64,000 bases of DNA from Chrysaora quinquecirrha. Taxonomy: Eukaryota > Cnidaria > Scyphozoa > Semaeostomeae > Pelagiidae. The DNA lies in the NCBI GenBank assembly GCA_014526335.1, contig JACTAT010000004.1, forward strand, positions 313,303-377,302. The letters are read 5' to 3'. The notes beneath the pieces are model-generated. The model ran no database searches, had not been told where the DNA came from, and saw nothing but the letters and a program-made list of their open reading frames with translations. This document shows positions 54,201 to 64,000 of this stretch, in pieces. The translations under genes and the position numbers were made by a program. Within the stretch, counting starts at the first letter, position 1, and the number at the start of each line of letters is the position of its first letter.

Positions 54201-57200
54201 AATTAACCCAAAGCAACATCTAGTGGAGCTTTTCGCCTGTTTATGCCTTGTTTAGAAATATCCCACTATCTTTCACTTATGGAATGTTTGACATTGGAAA
54301 GAAACAACTCACCTAAATCAGCATTCTCATACACTTCTTGGTTATTATCTTCCTCTTTTATATCAGTGCTACTTCGTTCTTCTTTGTTGGGTTCGGATAT
54401 TTCGTAATTTTCTTCAGATTTGCTCTGCAAATCTTGTTTCTCTTCTAGAATTTGCTCTTTTTCTAAATTTCAAAAAAGAAAAAACATTAATAATTCACGC
54501 AGGTGGTCACCCCTCTTTATCTAGGGACTCTTGTTTGTTCATTTAACGTAACATCTGTCATCTCATGACAACAACAAGATTGATACTGAACATACTCCAC
54601 TGTACGGAACACTTTCCACGGTACTGGACATATATTACCCGGGTTTGGAACTTTCGAGAATGGAAAGTGTCATAACATAACTCAACTAACGCTGAACAAA
54701 AACGAAAATACAATAACAGTGCTTGGTCAAAACAGCGATTCATTGCTTGCCCCGATATTTTTATCTGTGCTCAAGAGCAAAATAATACGCTAATTTATTT
54801 TGAAGTTATATCACATTTCCTCAATCACAATACTCTAGTAGTTTGCACGATGAAGTAGTTGAAAAGTATAAAGTTAGCAGATGCCCAGGATTGAAGCCTG
54901 AATATGAAGGCCTTTGGAAAATATTTATTTGGATTTTCATTAGAAAAATAAGGCTCTTTCCCTTTCCGTATTCATTCTGGATCGGATCCATCCAGGCGAG
55001 ATCAAGTAGATGTGTTCTCATGTTCACGGGAGACCTATCCGTACCTATTTAGAAAGGGGCCGAAATGGATCCACTCTCGTGTGCAAGGGGTCTAAAACAG
55101 CTCCTTTACTAATTAGAAGTTAATAACGTTGTCACTCCACATTGCGATTTAGGTTTAATGGCGGTACTGCTCTGCTTTGGAAAACAGATTTTTGCATGTT
55201 TTCTAGTGTCCCTTGGATTTATCATTAACCCTATTCATGCTTGGCTTTTTTGACACTTCAGTACTGAAGGGTTCAAAGGCCCCCCCCCCCTCCCCCCTCT
55301 GTGTCTAAAAAAAATGTTTCACAAAGATAAACAGCGCTAAAAATAATCTAGAAAAGGCGATTTCTTGTTTTGAAAATAGAATTTGACGCCAGAATGACGT
55401 CATAAAGTCAAAAGATTTAATACACGTATTTTTTATAAGAAACTCTTTATAAGAAACCCAGACTCTCGAAAGACCAAAAATTTTAGAAACTCCAGTACTG
55501 GAAAATCTTTGACCAAGAAACTTTTCACATAATTCTGTGATATATTCAAGTTTATTTTCGATGTTTTGTATGCAATAACATATATTTGTGACAGGCAGAA
55601 AATCTGAACTTTCAGATATATATTTACTCGAAACTATATCTTTTAATTGCAGGGTCTATATCTATTCGTAACATCTTTATTTTAACAATTCATGAGATGA
55701 ACTAAATCAACCTACATAGTCAAAATCTTAAGTCACTTCATCATATTGTACAAATATCCAATTGATAATTGATCGAATCAAATATCGTACAGAATACTTA
55801 TACATATCTATTTCGGATAATTTTCTTAAATGCTTTTAACATATTAAGTAGCAAAATACTAGACTGGACATCTACTGAGAATTGCTAAATAGTGGAGTTC
55901 GGAAAGACTATCTCAATATGACTAAGTAAATTACTAACTAAATCGTAACTTACTAGAATGAACTTATATCAAGATTATGCTCGCTTAATGCTAATGAGCT
56001 ACTAGCTGAAAATAGGCATCTTAGTCTAACTGATACGATCTATTGAATTGTAATCTAATTAAATCAATAATATGAGCTATATCAAAGTATTACATGACAC
56101 ATGGATCCACAAATTGGTAAGATGGCATGTAATGACAGTAGAAAACTAGCAAATGTAATACTGGTATGTAATAATATGCTAACAAAATCTAATCAATAGC
56201 TTGATAACAGAAATTACTACTGCATGATGTCTGAATGAATGATTCATCACTAAATGGATATGCTAGAACAATGTATGCTATAAGTACAAATAATGCAATA
56301 TTGAAATAGAACTATGCAATAGGTAAAGGAACAACAGGATCGGTACATCAAATTGAGAATGGTATCTATACATGGTAGTTACTAAAATGTTAGTAACATT
56401 GACAAATATAGAATAAATTGCCGAACAGATCCTGTAAATATTTAGGATTAAAGAATAGTCCAATTATATCTAATCAACATAAATCCTAAATCAAGAATAT
56501 GCCTAGTAATAATTAGAATAAATAATCTAGTTATTTAAAAGTTTATATTCATAATCTGTATATACTTAAAACAGATAACAATGATAAATTTGAAGATAAA
56601 TACAAATAGACGTGAACTTTTGAAGATGTTTCAGTTGATTTAATTAGAAAGCTTAAATAAGTGAAATTTGACATCTGTGAAAGATGTTAAGTTGAATTTA
56701 TACTAATATTCAATTCAATTGAATTGATTATATATATTATCAATCATATCTACCAATGCTTCAATCAGATGCATGAGTCAACTTATCAATCAATGCAAGC
56801 AAAGTGAAAGAATGAATTTGATAGATGTTGGAAGACTACATGGAAGAGGCATTGCGATTATGAAGGTTCCATTCAGACTCATACCGCCTCCATTAATTCA
56901 TATCGAATGATGATGAGAAATCTTCAGACTGGACAGAAAGACTTTGAAATCTCAAACTGAACTGCTGATGGCCACTGATGACATCTGCAGTAACGGCATA
57001 TGTGGCATTTGAGCAATGATGTTATCAGAATTCGAAACTATATCGATAAAGCCTGATAATAGCTGAAGGTACGATGAATATTGAGAGAAGACAAGAGAAT
57101 TACTGTTTGGAATCATGTTTATTGTTGCAGTTGGAACCAATTTTTTTACATAATAATTCTACTTTGTTTAATAAAGATTCTCTTCCCATTTCAACATCTG

Positions 57201-59000
57201 GAGTAAGTGACTGACATGGAAGGTCAATTGCAAGATATCGTATGACAGCTATAAAGACAAATAAAATCAATATTTCAAATCATTTAGTGAGGGGGAGGGG
57301 GTTAAAAAAACTAAGAAAACAAAGTATCAGCATTGCCAATTGATTAATTCAATCAAACTCACATATTGGGGTAAAACTGGGAGATAAGAGTATATAAAAA
57401 CCTAGAATTGTGTGAAGCACAAATTAGGGCACGAATTAGGGCAAGGGTTTCCTGTCATGGTCCTCTTTTAATGAGCTCCTATGAGCGCTCATTAAGATAC
57501 AAGCAATTTTCTTCATGTGACAAATACATCAGCCCAGGTAGAAAAATCAACTTTGCCTCTGTGGTTTAGCATCATACCACTCAAAATGTACTGGTTGTAA
57601 CAAACCACTAACGCTTACAGTGTTCATCCTGTACAATGTGATGTGACAGTGCAGCATATGTAGTTGAAGACCTGAGGCATTGTGGGGTTATGTGCAGCAT
57701 AGTTGAGGACTTCAGTACTGTAAAGGCCCTCTACTGCAGGGTGCATAGTGCTGAGGAACCAGTCTGACGAGTATGGCATGTGCACGCATGAGACACAGTT
57801 GCGTTCCCAGACTGGAAATACTGGGGTGGAGAAAAATTTTTTTTGGGGGTCTGGGGGCATACCCTTTAAACGCTCGGAAAAGGTGGGAAACGCCCATTTT
57901 TAATAATCCTAACGTGAAATAGAAACAAGCAAAGATCAGCTATTGACTTCTTTACTTGCAACAATTATCCCACTGATAGATACAGTATAATCTGTAGCAA
58001 CGATGAAAAGTTTATGAAATCTACTGTATGCAAAAAAAAAATGAAAGACCATGTTTCTGCGAGAGGCTTGTTGACTGGTAACAACAATACTGGTAATGTT
58101 TGATGATTTTCACTAATGCATAGAGTTGGAAGAAAAGTCTGTTCATTCCTTTTCTGCTGAAAATCAATCGAAGCCCCCCACTGTTGATATTATGAAGGAT
58201 TTCGACGAATTGGAAAATCAATGTTTGAGAGAACTGGGGTGAGAGTCCAACCCGTGGTGACGCCACTGATGAGACAAACAATAGAACAATAGAAAAGAAC
58301 AATGGACGTGCTTCTGCATGCACGAGATCTCATCGAGAACTGCAATACTCCGCAGAGTGGCATGTGCAGGGTTCATGTCTGATGAACCCCCACTGTACTG
58401 ATGATATCCTCTGTTCCCATCCTCCTCAGGAAAATCTTCATGCAGCAAATGATCAACTCCAAGGTACTGATTATAACACCATGATACTTTGAGTCCTTAT
58501 CTGTACTGATAATAACCTCGAAATAACATTTGCATCCTCCACTGTACTGATGATATCCCTATCCCCTCCACATTACTTCACACCTTCTACCAACTATACT
58601 GCACATCCCCCACGTTAATTGTTACTGCACATCACATTGTACGAGGTGGTATTACAGTTCCTGTAATTATTTGAAAAGCATCCAGCTTTTTTCAAGTGCC
58701 CACTAGAAATAAACATCCAACTGTGGTAGGGCTATAAAATTGTCTAAATTTATTTGAATATTTCAATATTTGTGAAGAGAAATAGTTTTATCAGTAAAAC
58801 CTTGGGAATATTAAGAAACAAAAAAAATTGAGATCGCCCAGTTTTCAACATAAACTTCCGCAAAAGAAAGCTTCGGCGAAGACTCAGTTAATTAAGATGT
58901 AAATGGGCCTAAGATTCAAAGGAAAACCAACCAACTTTACCACTTTATTTGCGTACTTACCATCAAGTACAGCCAAAATTTCTTCGTTTTCAGTTGTCAT
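45041..59000 (-). CDS. PH-SH3 adaptor protein, SKAP-like, 12 coding exons
   Basis: Exons in transcript order: 59000-58961, 54462-54313, 53339-53181, 52861-52650, 52282-52075, 50909-50844, 49523-49485, 48700-48629, 48253-48185, 47482-47327, 46704-46600, 45282-45041. All have AG/GT borders and join into one frame of 505 codons plus stop. Domains: acidic N-terminus with YEI and YENA (residues 1-110), PH domain about 112-210, tyrosine motifs in seven short exons, proline-rich about 370-420, SH3 about 445-503. All joins are phase 1 except the one inside the PH domain (phase 0), so whole exons can be skipped without frame loss. PH plus tyrosine motifs plus C-terminal SH3 is the SKAP1/SKAP2 layout; such proteins link Src-family kinases to adhesion and actin signalling. 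Family membership is inferred from layout and motifs (YDDV, YEDI); the SH3 is divergent. Confidence 0.85.
45512..45721 (+). pseudogene. Relic of an LTR-retroelement pol C-terminus, copy 1
   Basis: An open stretch ending PKRPRRTSNPPTKLTYYG and a stop, the kind of basic Pro-rich tail that ends many retroelement pol proteins. No enzyme domain remains. Confidence 0.5.
45800..45932 (+). pseudogene. Relic of the same pol tail, copy 2
   Basis: Direct duplicate of 45522-45655 (offset 278) with an in-frame TAG and a lost C-terminus. Confidence 0.55.
46600..46704 (-). CDS. PH-SH3 gene, exon 11
   Basis: PLPPSIPSRKP ligand-like motif, then an acidic end (QEESDDE) before the SH3 exon. Confidence 0.85.
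47327..47482 (-). CDS. PH-SH3 gene, exon 10 (proline-rich)
   Basis: DIYEDIPAV followed by PPPRPP, APPPSPKQP, LPPRTP and LPPRG: several SH3-ligand-type PxxP and PPR motifs. Confidence 0.88.
47655..47840. repeat. ATT-rich microsatellite
   Basis: Imperfect TTA/ATT repeats in the intron between exons 9 and 10. The plus-strand Ile-rich frame across it is a by-product. Confidence 0.85.
48185..48253 (-). CDS. PH-SH3 gene, exon 9
   Basis: Two tyrosine motifs, ELYEGIP and ESYEPET; donor GTAATT. Confidence 0.82.
48629..48700 (-). CDS. PH-SH3 gene, exon 8
   Basis: Encodes EEDEYDDHIGVQ; the donor is GTAATA, weaker than the others. Confidence 0.78.
49485..49523 (-). CDS. PH-SH3 gene, exon 7
   Basis: 39-nt micro-exon encoding GEIYDDVAAVQEL; YDDV matches the SKAP-type site. 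Confidence 0.82.
49641..50300. mobile_element. Foldback-type element in intron 6
   Basis: A perfect 22-bp inverted repeat, AATGCTGAGCAAAATGCCAT plus two bases, at 49654-49675 and 50268-50289. Inside are further copies of CACCGTGTGCG in both orientations (49697, about 50131, about 50231). No transposase and no clear target duplication. Confidence 0.75.
50844..50909 (-). CDS. PH-SH3 gene, exon 6
   Basis: 66 nt, Ser/His-rich, no Tyr; borders AG and GTAAGC. Confidence 0.8.
51181..51318. repeat. Three 46-bp tandem repeats
   Basis: Copies begin at 51181, 51227 and 51273, each containing AAAGTGGTAGCAAAATATCG. They abut the LINE fragment. Confidence 0.9.
51319..51744 (+). mobile_element. LINE fragment, C-terminus of reverse transcriptase
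   Basis: An open frame with KERHLKWLGHLLRLHD, RDKAKTNWISRIDKDI and DRHAWRAAV, the usual region after the polymerase core in jockey/CR1/RTE-type non-LTR elements. It is 5'-truncated, as LINE copies usually are, and lies antisense in intron 5 of the PH-SH3 gene. Confidence 0.85.
52075..52282 (-). CDS. PH-SH3 gene, exon 5 (PH domain, C-terminal helix)
   Basis: FQLSNETEMDKWLKVI carries the near-invariant Trp of the PH C-terminal helix. A charged linker and EMYEPI follow. Confidence 0.9.
52650..52861 (-). CDS. PH-SH3 gene, exon 4 (PH domain, first part)
   Basis: GFMLKQKKKMLSKWNKRFCI starts the PH fold (strands 1-2 with Lys-rich loop), then VFMFYYKS and PGYTIQ. Ends in phase 0, the only such join. 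Confidence 0.9.
53181..53339 (-). CDS. PH-SH3 gene, exon 3
   Basis: Ser/Asp-rich linker (DEGSQSDRNGD) and a short helical stretch FTDDELLEKLKGM leading into the PH domain. Confidence 0.88.
53340..54312. other. Intron 2
   Basis: About 1 kb. The 82-codon plus-strand frame at 53885-54133 has no family features. Nothing else seen. Confidence 0.6.
54313..54462 (-). CDS. PH-SH3 gene, exon 2
   Basis: Very acidic, Glu/Lys-rich, with ENYEIS and EVYENAD; YEN is a Grb2-SH2-type site if phosphorylated. Confidence 0.85.
54463..58960. other. Intron 1, about 4.5 kb
   Basis: Contains a C/G-run stretch near 55270, an AT-rich tract at 55500-57150, and degenerate repeats with ACTGTACTGATGATAT near 58390-58570. 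No exon that fits the phase-1 join was seen. Confidence 0.55.
55229..57301. other. AT-rich segment between TTAA sites, possibly a transposon
   Basis: Starts TTAA-CCCTATTC, like the piggyBac-like MITE at 980, and ends GGGGG-TTAA. Beyond CCC/GGG the ends do not match, so identity as one element is doubtful. The interior is low-complexity, without frames. Confidence 0.3.
58961..59000 (-). CDS. PH-SH3 gene, exon 1 (start codon)
   Basis: ATG at 58998-59000, then TTENEEILAVLD, donor GTAAGT. The first ATG with a matching phase-1 donor; an upstream noncoding exon is possible. Confidence 0.75.
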
Positions 59001-59189
59001 ATTTTTCTCTTTGATTTTCGAGAATTATTTCATTCGTGTCCTTTTCCGTTTACTAATGGTCTAATCTAACTTTTCTTGTTTGACACGGCGACACTGACTC
59101 AGTTGACGCTACACACAAATGAAAAATATATCTACTTCCTTGTTCTGAAGGCCAGAAAATTAACCAATTAAACTCCATGTACACAGGGG

Positions 59190-59510
59190 GAATGGAACGA
59201 TTTTTGCAACATTTTTTGGAACACTTTTTGGAATTATTTTTGGAACACTTTTGTGAGCACTTTTTTGAACGATTTTGAAACCCTTTCGGGAACACTTTTT
59301 GGATAACTTGTGGAACGATTTTTGGAACACTTTTTGGAACATTTTTTAGAACACTTTTTGGAGCACTTTTTTGAACGATTTTGAAACCCTTTCGGAAACA
59401 CTTTTTGGATAACTTGTGGAACGATTTTTGGAACACTTTTTGGAACAATTTTTAGAACACGTTTTGCAACGATTTTTCGAACACTTTTTGTAACACTTTT
59501 TTCGAACGTA
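59190..59510. repeat. GGAACACTTTTT minisatellite
   Basis: Short repeats of GGAACACTTTTT and GGAACGATTTTT, themselves arranged as a 107-bp higher unit (59255 and 59362). The minus-strand frames rich in KSVPKIVPK are products of the repeat. Confidence 0.85.
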
Positions 59511-59534
59511 CCATCAACCTGCTGACATGCTTTG

Positions 59535-59690
59535 TAAGTTGGCACATACAAGCTTTAACATGAAAAAAAATATGGCACATAGGCTCGTTGGTACGTTTGC
59601 ACATGCATTTGGCACGTTGGCACGTAAGAAAAATGGCACTTTTGCACGCAAAAAACACTGGCACGTTTGTGCGTTTTGCACGTAATTTAG
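59535..59690. repeat. GGCACGTTTGCAC-type minisatellite
   Basis: Degenerate repeats of GGCAC(G/A)TTTGCAC adjoining the previous minisatellite. Confidence 0.7.
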
Positions 59691-59699
59691 CACACTCTT

Positions 59700-62268
59700 T
59701 CAACAAGACCTTCGGCATTCGGCTTGCTGGTGGTAGGCTGTAGTCATGTATTCATAATGAGACACACTTTTCGAAGGATGGCTGCCCGAAAATTCGGATG
59801 TCTGTTTCAAACATTTTCACATTTTAAGAAGTTTATGTAGTGTCCAAATGTCTGGCTCTGGCAGCGGGATCATCATGGCAAACAGCGAATAAAAAAACAT
59901 GACGAAGTGAAGCCGGAATGACAGCAGATTGTATCAACACGACCCCTTTTCGGCGTCCACAGATGGCAAAGGATACCGAATTCGTCTAAGTAGAATGTAC
60001 ATTATGAAATCATTATGAAGTTAAGGTAGTACATCTTACACTCTCTCCCTCTTAGATCGAGAGAGCGGTCTATTATAGCAATAAATTGTTTGAGAGTTTG
60101 TCTTCAATCTTTAGTTCCAATGTTCTTTTACATTTTCGGTAACAATCATCAAATTATCAAATCAACAGCATCAAATCATTTTCTTCTAAATGGCATCAAA
60201 ACGTCTGCTGAAACCATGTGTTCAATCGAAGTAAAGAAATGACGAGTCAAATCTTCTTCGTTTTAAGTATCATCAAATGATGACGTTTCACAAAAACAGC
60301 AGTTTCTTTCGATTAAGGACATTCTTTCTCGGGGTGACGAGAGATTATAGAAGTTCAAAAGTAGGTCATATGAGTCAATTTCTGAAACAAAATTAAACAA
60401 GAACTATAAATCAATAAGTTTCCATAAAATGCTGGCGATAGTCGATGCCAGTATAAGTCCTGGATGAGTATTGTAAAACCACTTTCTTCAAGGGGGTTTT
60501 ACAAGTGGGTTCTTGATTATATGAAACAAATATGTAAGGAACAACTTACGCCCTTTTATCTTGTCTTTCTTTTACTTGCGCTGGCAGGCGGAGGCAGGGA
60601 AATCCAGGCTTTGATAACGTACGAGTCCAAGTGACGCGGTCAGTAAAACACTTAAACTATATAAAAAACCTACTAAATTTTGGGAATACAAGGATTATAA
60701 AGCCTACAAAACACGTGAACAAAGTAACAACTACATAACCATAAAAGGGACAACTAATTAAAATGCATAAAACTAACAAATAAAACACGTATCATTCATT
60801 GAAATTAACCAATAGCAATAAAGTAGTAAAAGAAAAACTTAGTCATTTCTTGCATAAAAAGTTTAAATTCTTCTGCACTAAACAGGAACCTTTTCTGAAT
60901 TCAAAGTTAAATCTTGGTTTCCTCATACGTATTATCAAACAGAGACATTAGACGTACTTCGATGTTCAAAAACAATGAGTCATGTGTATCAACTTTACAG
61001 GGAGGGATGCCCGTATCACAACGATATGAATATGGTCATTAACACGGAGTTAACGGCGCTTGTCTTGCGGGGAGATTCCATACTGATGCAGTGCAGTCTG
61101 ATTCGGTTGTATCGGACGATAAACCGACGGGTGGTAATTGGGCATCGGATATATCGGTCTTGGATACATCTTCATTGATGATGATGCCTGCAACATGTTC
61201 ACGACTGACAAAGAACTTGGCTTTCCTAGCGAAGGGATACTGTAAGTATAATGTCTGTTGATACGACGTGATATTGAACATTGGGAGGTGGGTCTTGAGT
61301 CGTTCAAGATGACATTTCAGGCGACGAGATACTGCGTTAGGAATAACTGGTGTGTCTTCTACTGGTGGTTGGGTAATATCTTGTTCGAAATCGACTTTTA
61401 TTGTGATTCTGACTCATCATCTGGTTCTAACGGTTCATTTGCTTCAGGGGCATAAAACGGAGTTGGTGGTCAAGGGCATCGTGACTGTCGTTTAGGTTGT
61501 TCATGTTGGAAGCAAAGAATAATTTCATCATCATTGTCAGAATCAGTGTCAGAATTCTCATGTCCAACGTCTGCATTTTGTGATGTTACTGATTGTTGAC
61601 GCGTTTTCCGAGGATGTTACTGCTTGGGTTGTTGAATTGATTCATGATTGATTCGAGTGGAAGATCATCACATGGTAACTCACTTGCAAACAAAATTTTT
61701 TTCTTAACCCTAATCCTACAATGTGGTTGAATCCAACCCCCCTGAAGCTTTTCTTATAACTGCTCTGTTGTGTGATGGGTGTAAGCTTCCCATTCACCCA
61801 TACCTGTGCCAGGTTTCATTGCTCTAGCTCTACGGGAAAGCAATTTCTAGAGGGGGGCTGGAAAACATCCCCCCTGTTATTTGAGATAGAAAAAAGCCCA
61901 GTAGGATTAGGAGATTACGGCTAAGCTTCAAAGATCGCATTAAAAAGTTGAGTGCTGTTTCGTTTGTTTCTTGTACAACTTTGTTAGCTCTTGTTGTGCT
62001 TCCTTGTTGTGCTTCTGTGGCAGATTTTCGCAATAGTTGCTAGATTTAGCAGTCCTTGGGATGAAAGTGATTTTTTTTAAATTCCTTCCAGATATGATTT
62101 TAAATTAAGATTAGGCGAAATAGCATGAATTACTGCATCAACAACTTTATACTTAGAACTGGGTCGGCAATTGGAGAGCTTGGAGGATTGGCCATGCTTT
62201 GAAATTTGCTAAGCTTCCTGATACGTTCTTAACCTCCTGAAGTTTTTTCTCCTGCAACCGCAGCATTT
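59700..62268. other. Unassigned, possibly decayed mobile-element DNA
   Basis: GTTAAGGTAGTACATCTTACA near 60021-60041 is echoed (19 of 21 bases) near 62703-62723. A purine-rich tract on the minus strand precedes the first. Frames at 60975-61455 are short and unrecognised; an inverted pair CCTAATCCTAC/GTAGGATTAGG flanks about 61710-61910. Confidence 0.4.
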
Positions 62269-62517
62269 TCAAAAACTCTTCTTGTATTGCTTTCTTCCTG
62301 TTCTCATCCTCGCCATCGCACTTGCCGCTCTTGAATTCTCACAGGGTGGAGGTCCGCCCTTGAAAAACACCAACAAATCATCTAAAATTTTCATTATCTC
62401 TTCGTCCTCTGATTCACCTTGACCAAGCTTTGAACAGGTTGTTTCCAGTTCTTCTTGAAGTCTGTTAATTATTTGCCTCTTTGTCTTGCTCTTGCCTCCA
62501 TTTTCGATTTCTAACAT
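62269..62517 (-). CDS. Unrecognised 82-codon ORF, possibly gag-like start
   Basis: Charged and helical (KRQIINRLQEELETTCSKLG, EDEEIMKILDDLL). It follows AATAAA-containing, LTR-like sequence, and the ORF start plus leader are duplicated at 63050-63205. That suggests a mobile-element gene rather than a host gene. No named family was recognised. Confidence 0.35.
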   Translation of the reverse strand: MLEIENGGKSKTKRQIINRLQEELETTCSKLGQGESEDEEIMKILDDLLVFFKGGPPPCENSRAASAMARMRTGRKQYKKSF

Positions 62518-63049
62518 GGCTGTTACATAAGTTTATCTTCACTTGCACAGTAATGTAAGGTCTTTATTGAAAACTGTAGTTCCGCTGTCATTTTCCGCGA
62601 GCTCTTTTTTTCCAAACTTTTTCTGCTTTTTCCAGACTTTTCCTAACTTCCTACTCGGAGCAATGGCTCCACTACAACATCCGCAAAGTTAGGGTAAAGT
62701 TAAGGTAGTGCATCTCACATCGCGTCAGTAAAACTACTGAAGTTTTCATTTGCAGTGTTTGTAAAATAATACGGGTGGATTTATAGAATATTACAGTACC
62801 ACAAAATATAATAAGAAATTTGACACTAGTAATCTGAGTTGTTATCATCATGTTATCACAGATTTTGAGGAGAAAAATAATATGGCGACCAAAAACGTTT
62901 GATCTGATGATTTCAACTGCTAGAGCCCGGTTAGCCTACAAACAGACTACACCTTCAAACAGCACAACTATCAAGGCGACTTATCACAGGCCTTATTTCA
63001 CACTTCTGCCTAGGTACAGTATATACAACCGCGTTATTCACCAAGCTTT

Positions 63050-63205
63050 GAACAGGTTGTTCCAAGTTCTTCGTGAATACTGTTAATTATTTGCCTTTTT
63101 GTCTTGCTCTTGCCTGCATTTTCGATTTCTAACATAGCTGTTACATAAGTTTATCTTCACTTGCACAGTAATGTAAGGTCTTTATTGAAAACTGTAGCAA
63201 ATGTT
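63050..63205 (-). repeat. Partial duplicate of 62417-62577
   Basis: About 155 bp nearly identical to the start of the ORF at 62517 and its leader, with small differences that alter the frame. Confidence 0.85.
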
Positions 63206-64000
63206 CGCTGCAAGTACCCTTAATTAGCGCCTAATCATGCCTAATTAAGTCAATTAAAAAAGTTGCACTTTTTCAAATCTGATTACTGCAATATGTATCT
63301 TAAAACGTTGAATAAAATTGTTTTTTGAATGTATTTCAATACAACCTACCAGTTTTGAGAAAAACTCGTTTGAAATAATGATGAAGTCATCATCCTAGGC
63401 TCAGTATGGGCTTTTATCAACTCGCGTAACTTCACAAATAGGGGTCGAATCGTCAAAAAACCGCTTACAATGCGATACATGTATGTATGACAGAATAATA
63501 AGCATAATAAGCCCCATCGCAAGTTTGGAAAAAAAAGAAAGTGGGTTCACTGCATAATCCCATTATGTAACATGGGTACCAAACTTTCAATTTCAAGAAA
63601 ACGTGTAGTTTTAGCGGATACAGTTTGAGTCACTGGTCTACCATCGTGTGATGTACAGTGCGTCTTACTGAAATACTAGGCTTCATATATCGCATACTCT
63701 CAAAAAATTGCCGAGAAGCTCTCCAAGGCTCTCCTCCCATTCGATTCTGTAATTCGGCTACGTTGAGCCTATAGATGTACGTCGTAAGCTTTCCGATCAT
63801 GCAGATCAGGTTCGAATCTCTTCTTTTGGGGTATTTCACTTTTGGAGAAATCTATGGTAGTGTCTATAAAGAATGTCTTGTTGATAATGATATGGAAGAT
63901 AAGGATAGGCGGCAAGCCTTGCCTGTTGAAGCGGTTTGTAATCAACTAACTTTGTCATACATGTTCTGAATGTTCGTGATTTACTTCAGCAATGCAGAAA
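63206..64000. other. Unassigned sequence at the window's right end
   Basis: Short frames only; nothing recognised. Confidence 0.5.

Noticed and set aside
59053..59551. Minus-strand ORFs rich in KSVPKIVPK
   Set aside because: Translation of a minisatellite; several frames give similar products.
61039..61307. Overlapping minus-strand ORFs of 80-85 codons
   Set aside because: Unrecognised, overlapping in two frames and surrounded by stops; perhaps a decayed element, but not supportable as a gene.
60021..62723. A complete LTR retrotransposon bounded by GTTAAGGTAGT repeats
   Set aside because: Only about 21 bp match between the two sites before the sequences diverge; no pol domains lie between.
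63775..63850. Possible tRNA with a GGTTCGAATC B box
   Set aside because: The T stem does not pair and no acceptor or anticodon arm can be drawn.

Overview
This is animal nuclear DNA. It is AT-rich and intron-bearing, with Ty3/mdg4-type and BEL/Pao LTR retrotransposons, non-autonomous DNA transposons, a LINE relic, and two spliced genes whose proteins belong to animal families (an MTH1/NUDT1-like Nudix hydrolase and a PH-SH3 adaptor). The style suggests a marine invertebrate, perhaps a cnidarian; that is inference and the species is not recognised.

Positions 1-34384 are one very large tandem array. A unit of about 323 bp carries a 72-bp tRNA-Pro(TGG) gene on the minus strand. I count 78 copies. 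Seventeen are identical over all 72 bp; the rest fall into recurring variant classes, many of them clearly dead. A 248-bp short unit also occurs. The array shows higher-order repeats, chimeric copies and three intruders: a TTAA-flanked piggyBac-like MITE (980-1867) and two related Ty3/mdg4-type LTR retrotransposons (14163-18547 and 21090-25447), both on the plus strand.

Positions 34385-41904 hold unassigned sequence, a small palindromic MITE, a BEL/Pao retrotransposon on the minus strand (35524-41384, 3' LTR truncated), and a MITE with an 8-10 bp target duplication (41523-41904). Just beyond lie the last two exons of a NUDT1-like gene on the plus strand (42085-42783). Its 5' exons are not seen in the window.

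Positions 44700-59000 are one minus-strand host gene of 12 coding exons (505 codons). It encodes a PH domain, a run of short tyrosine-motif exons, a proline-rich exon and a C-terminal SH3 domain. The layout resembles SKAP-type Src-kinase adaptors. Its introns hold a LINE fragment, a foldback element, relics of a retroelement pol tail, and AT-rich or minisatellite DNA. Positions 59001-64000 are mostly repeats, with fragments of an unrecognised retroelement-like family.

The most unusual object is the tRNA-Pro array: its size, its amplified dead classes, one class with a changed base 37, and crossover points inside tRNA genes. I found no prokaryotic-style system, CRISPR array or toxin gene.
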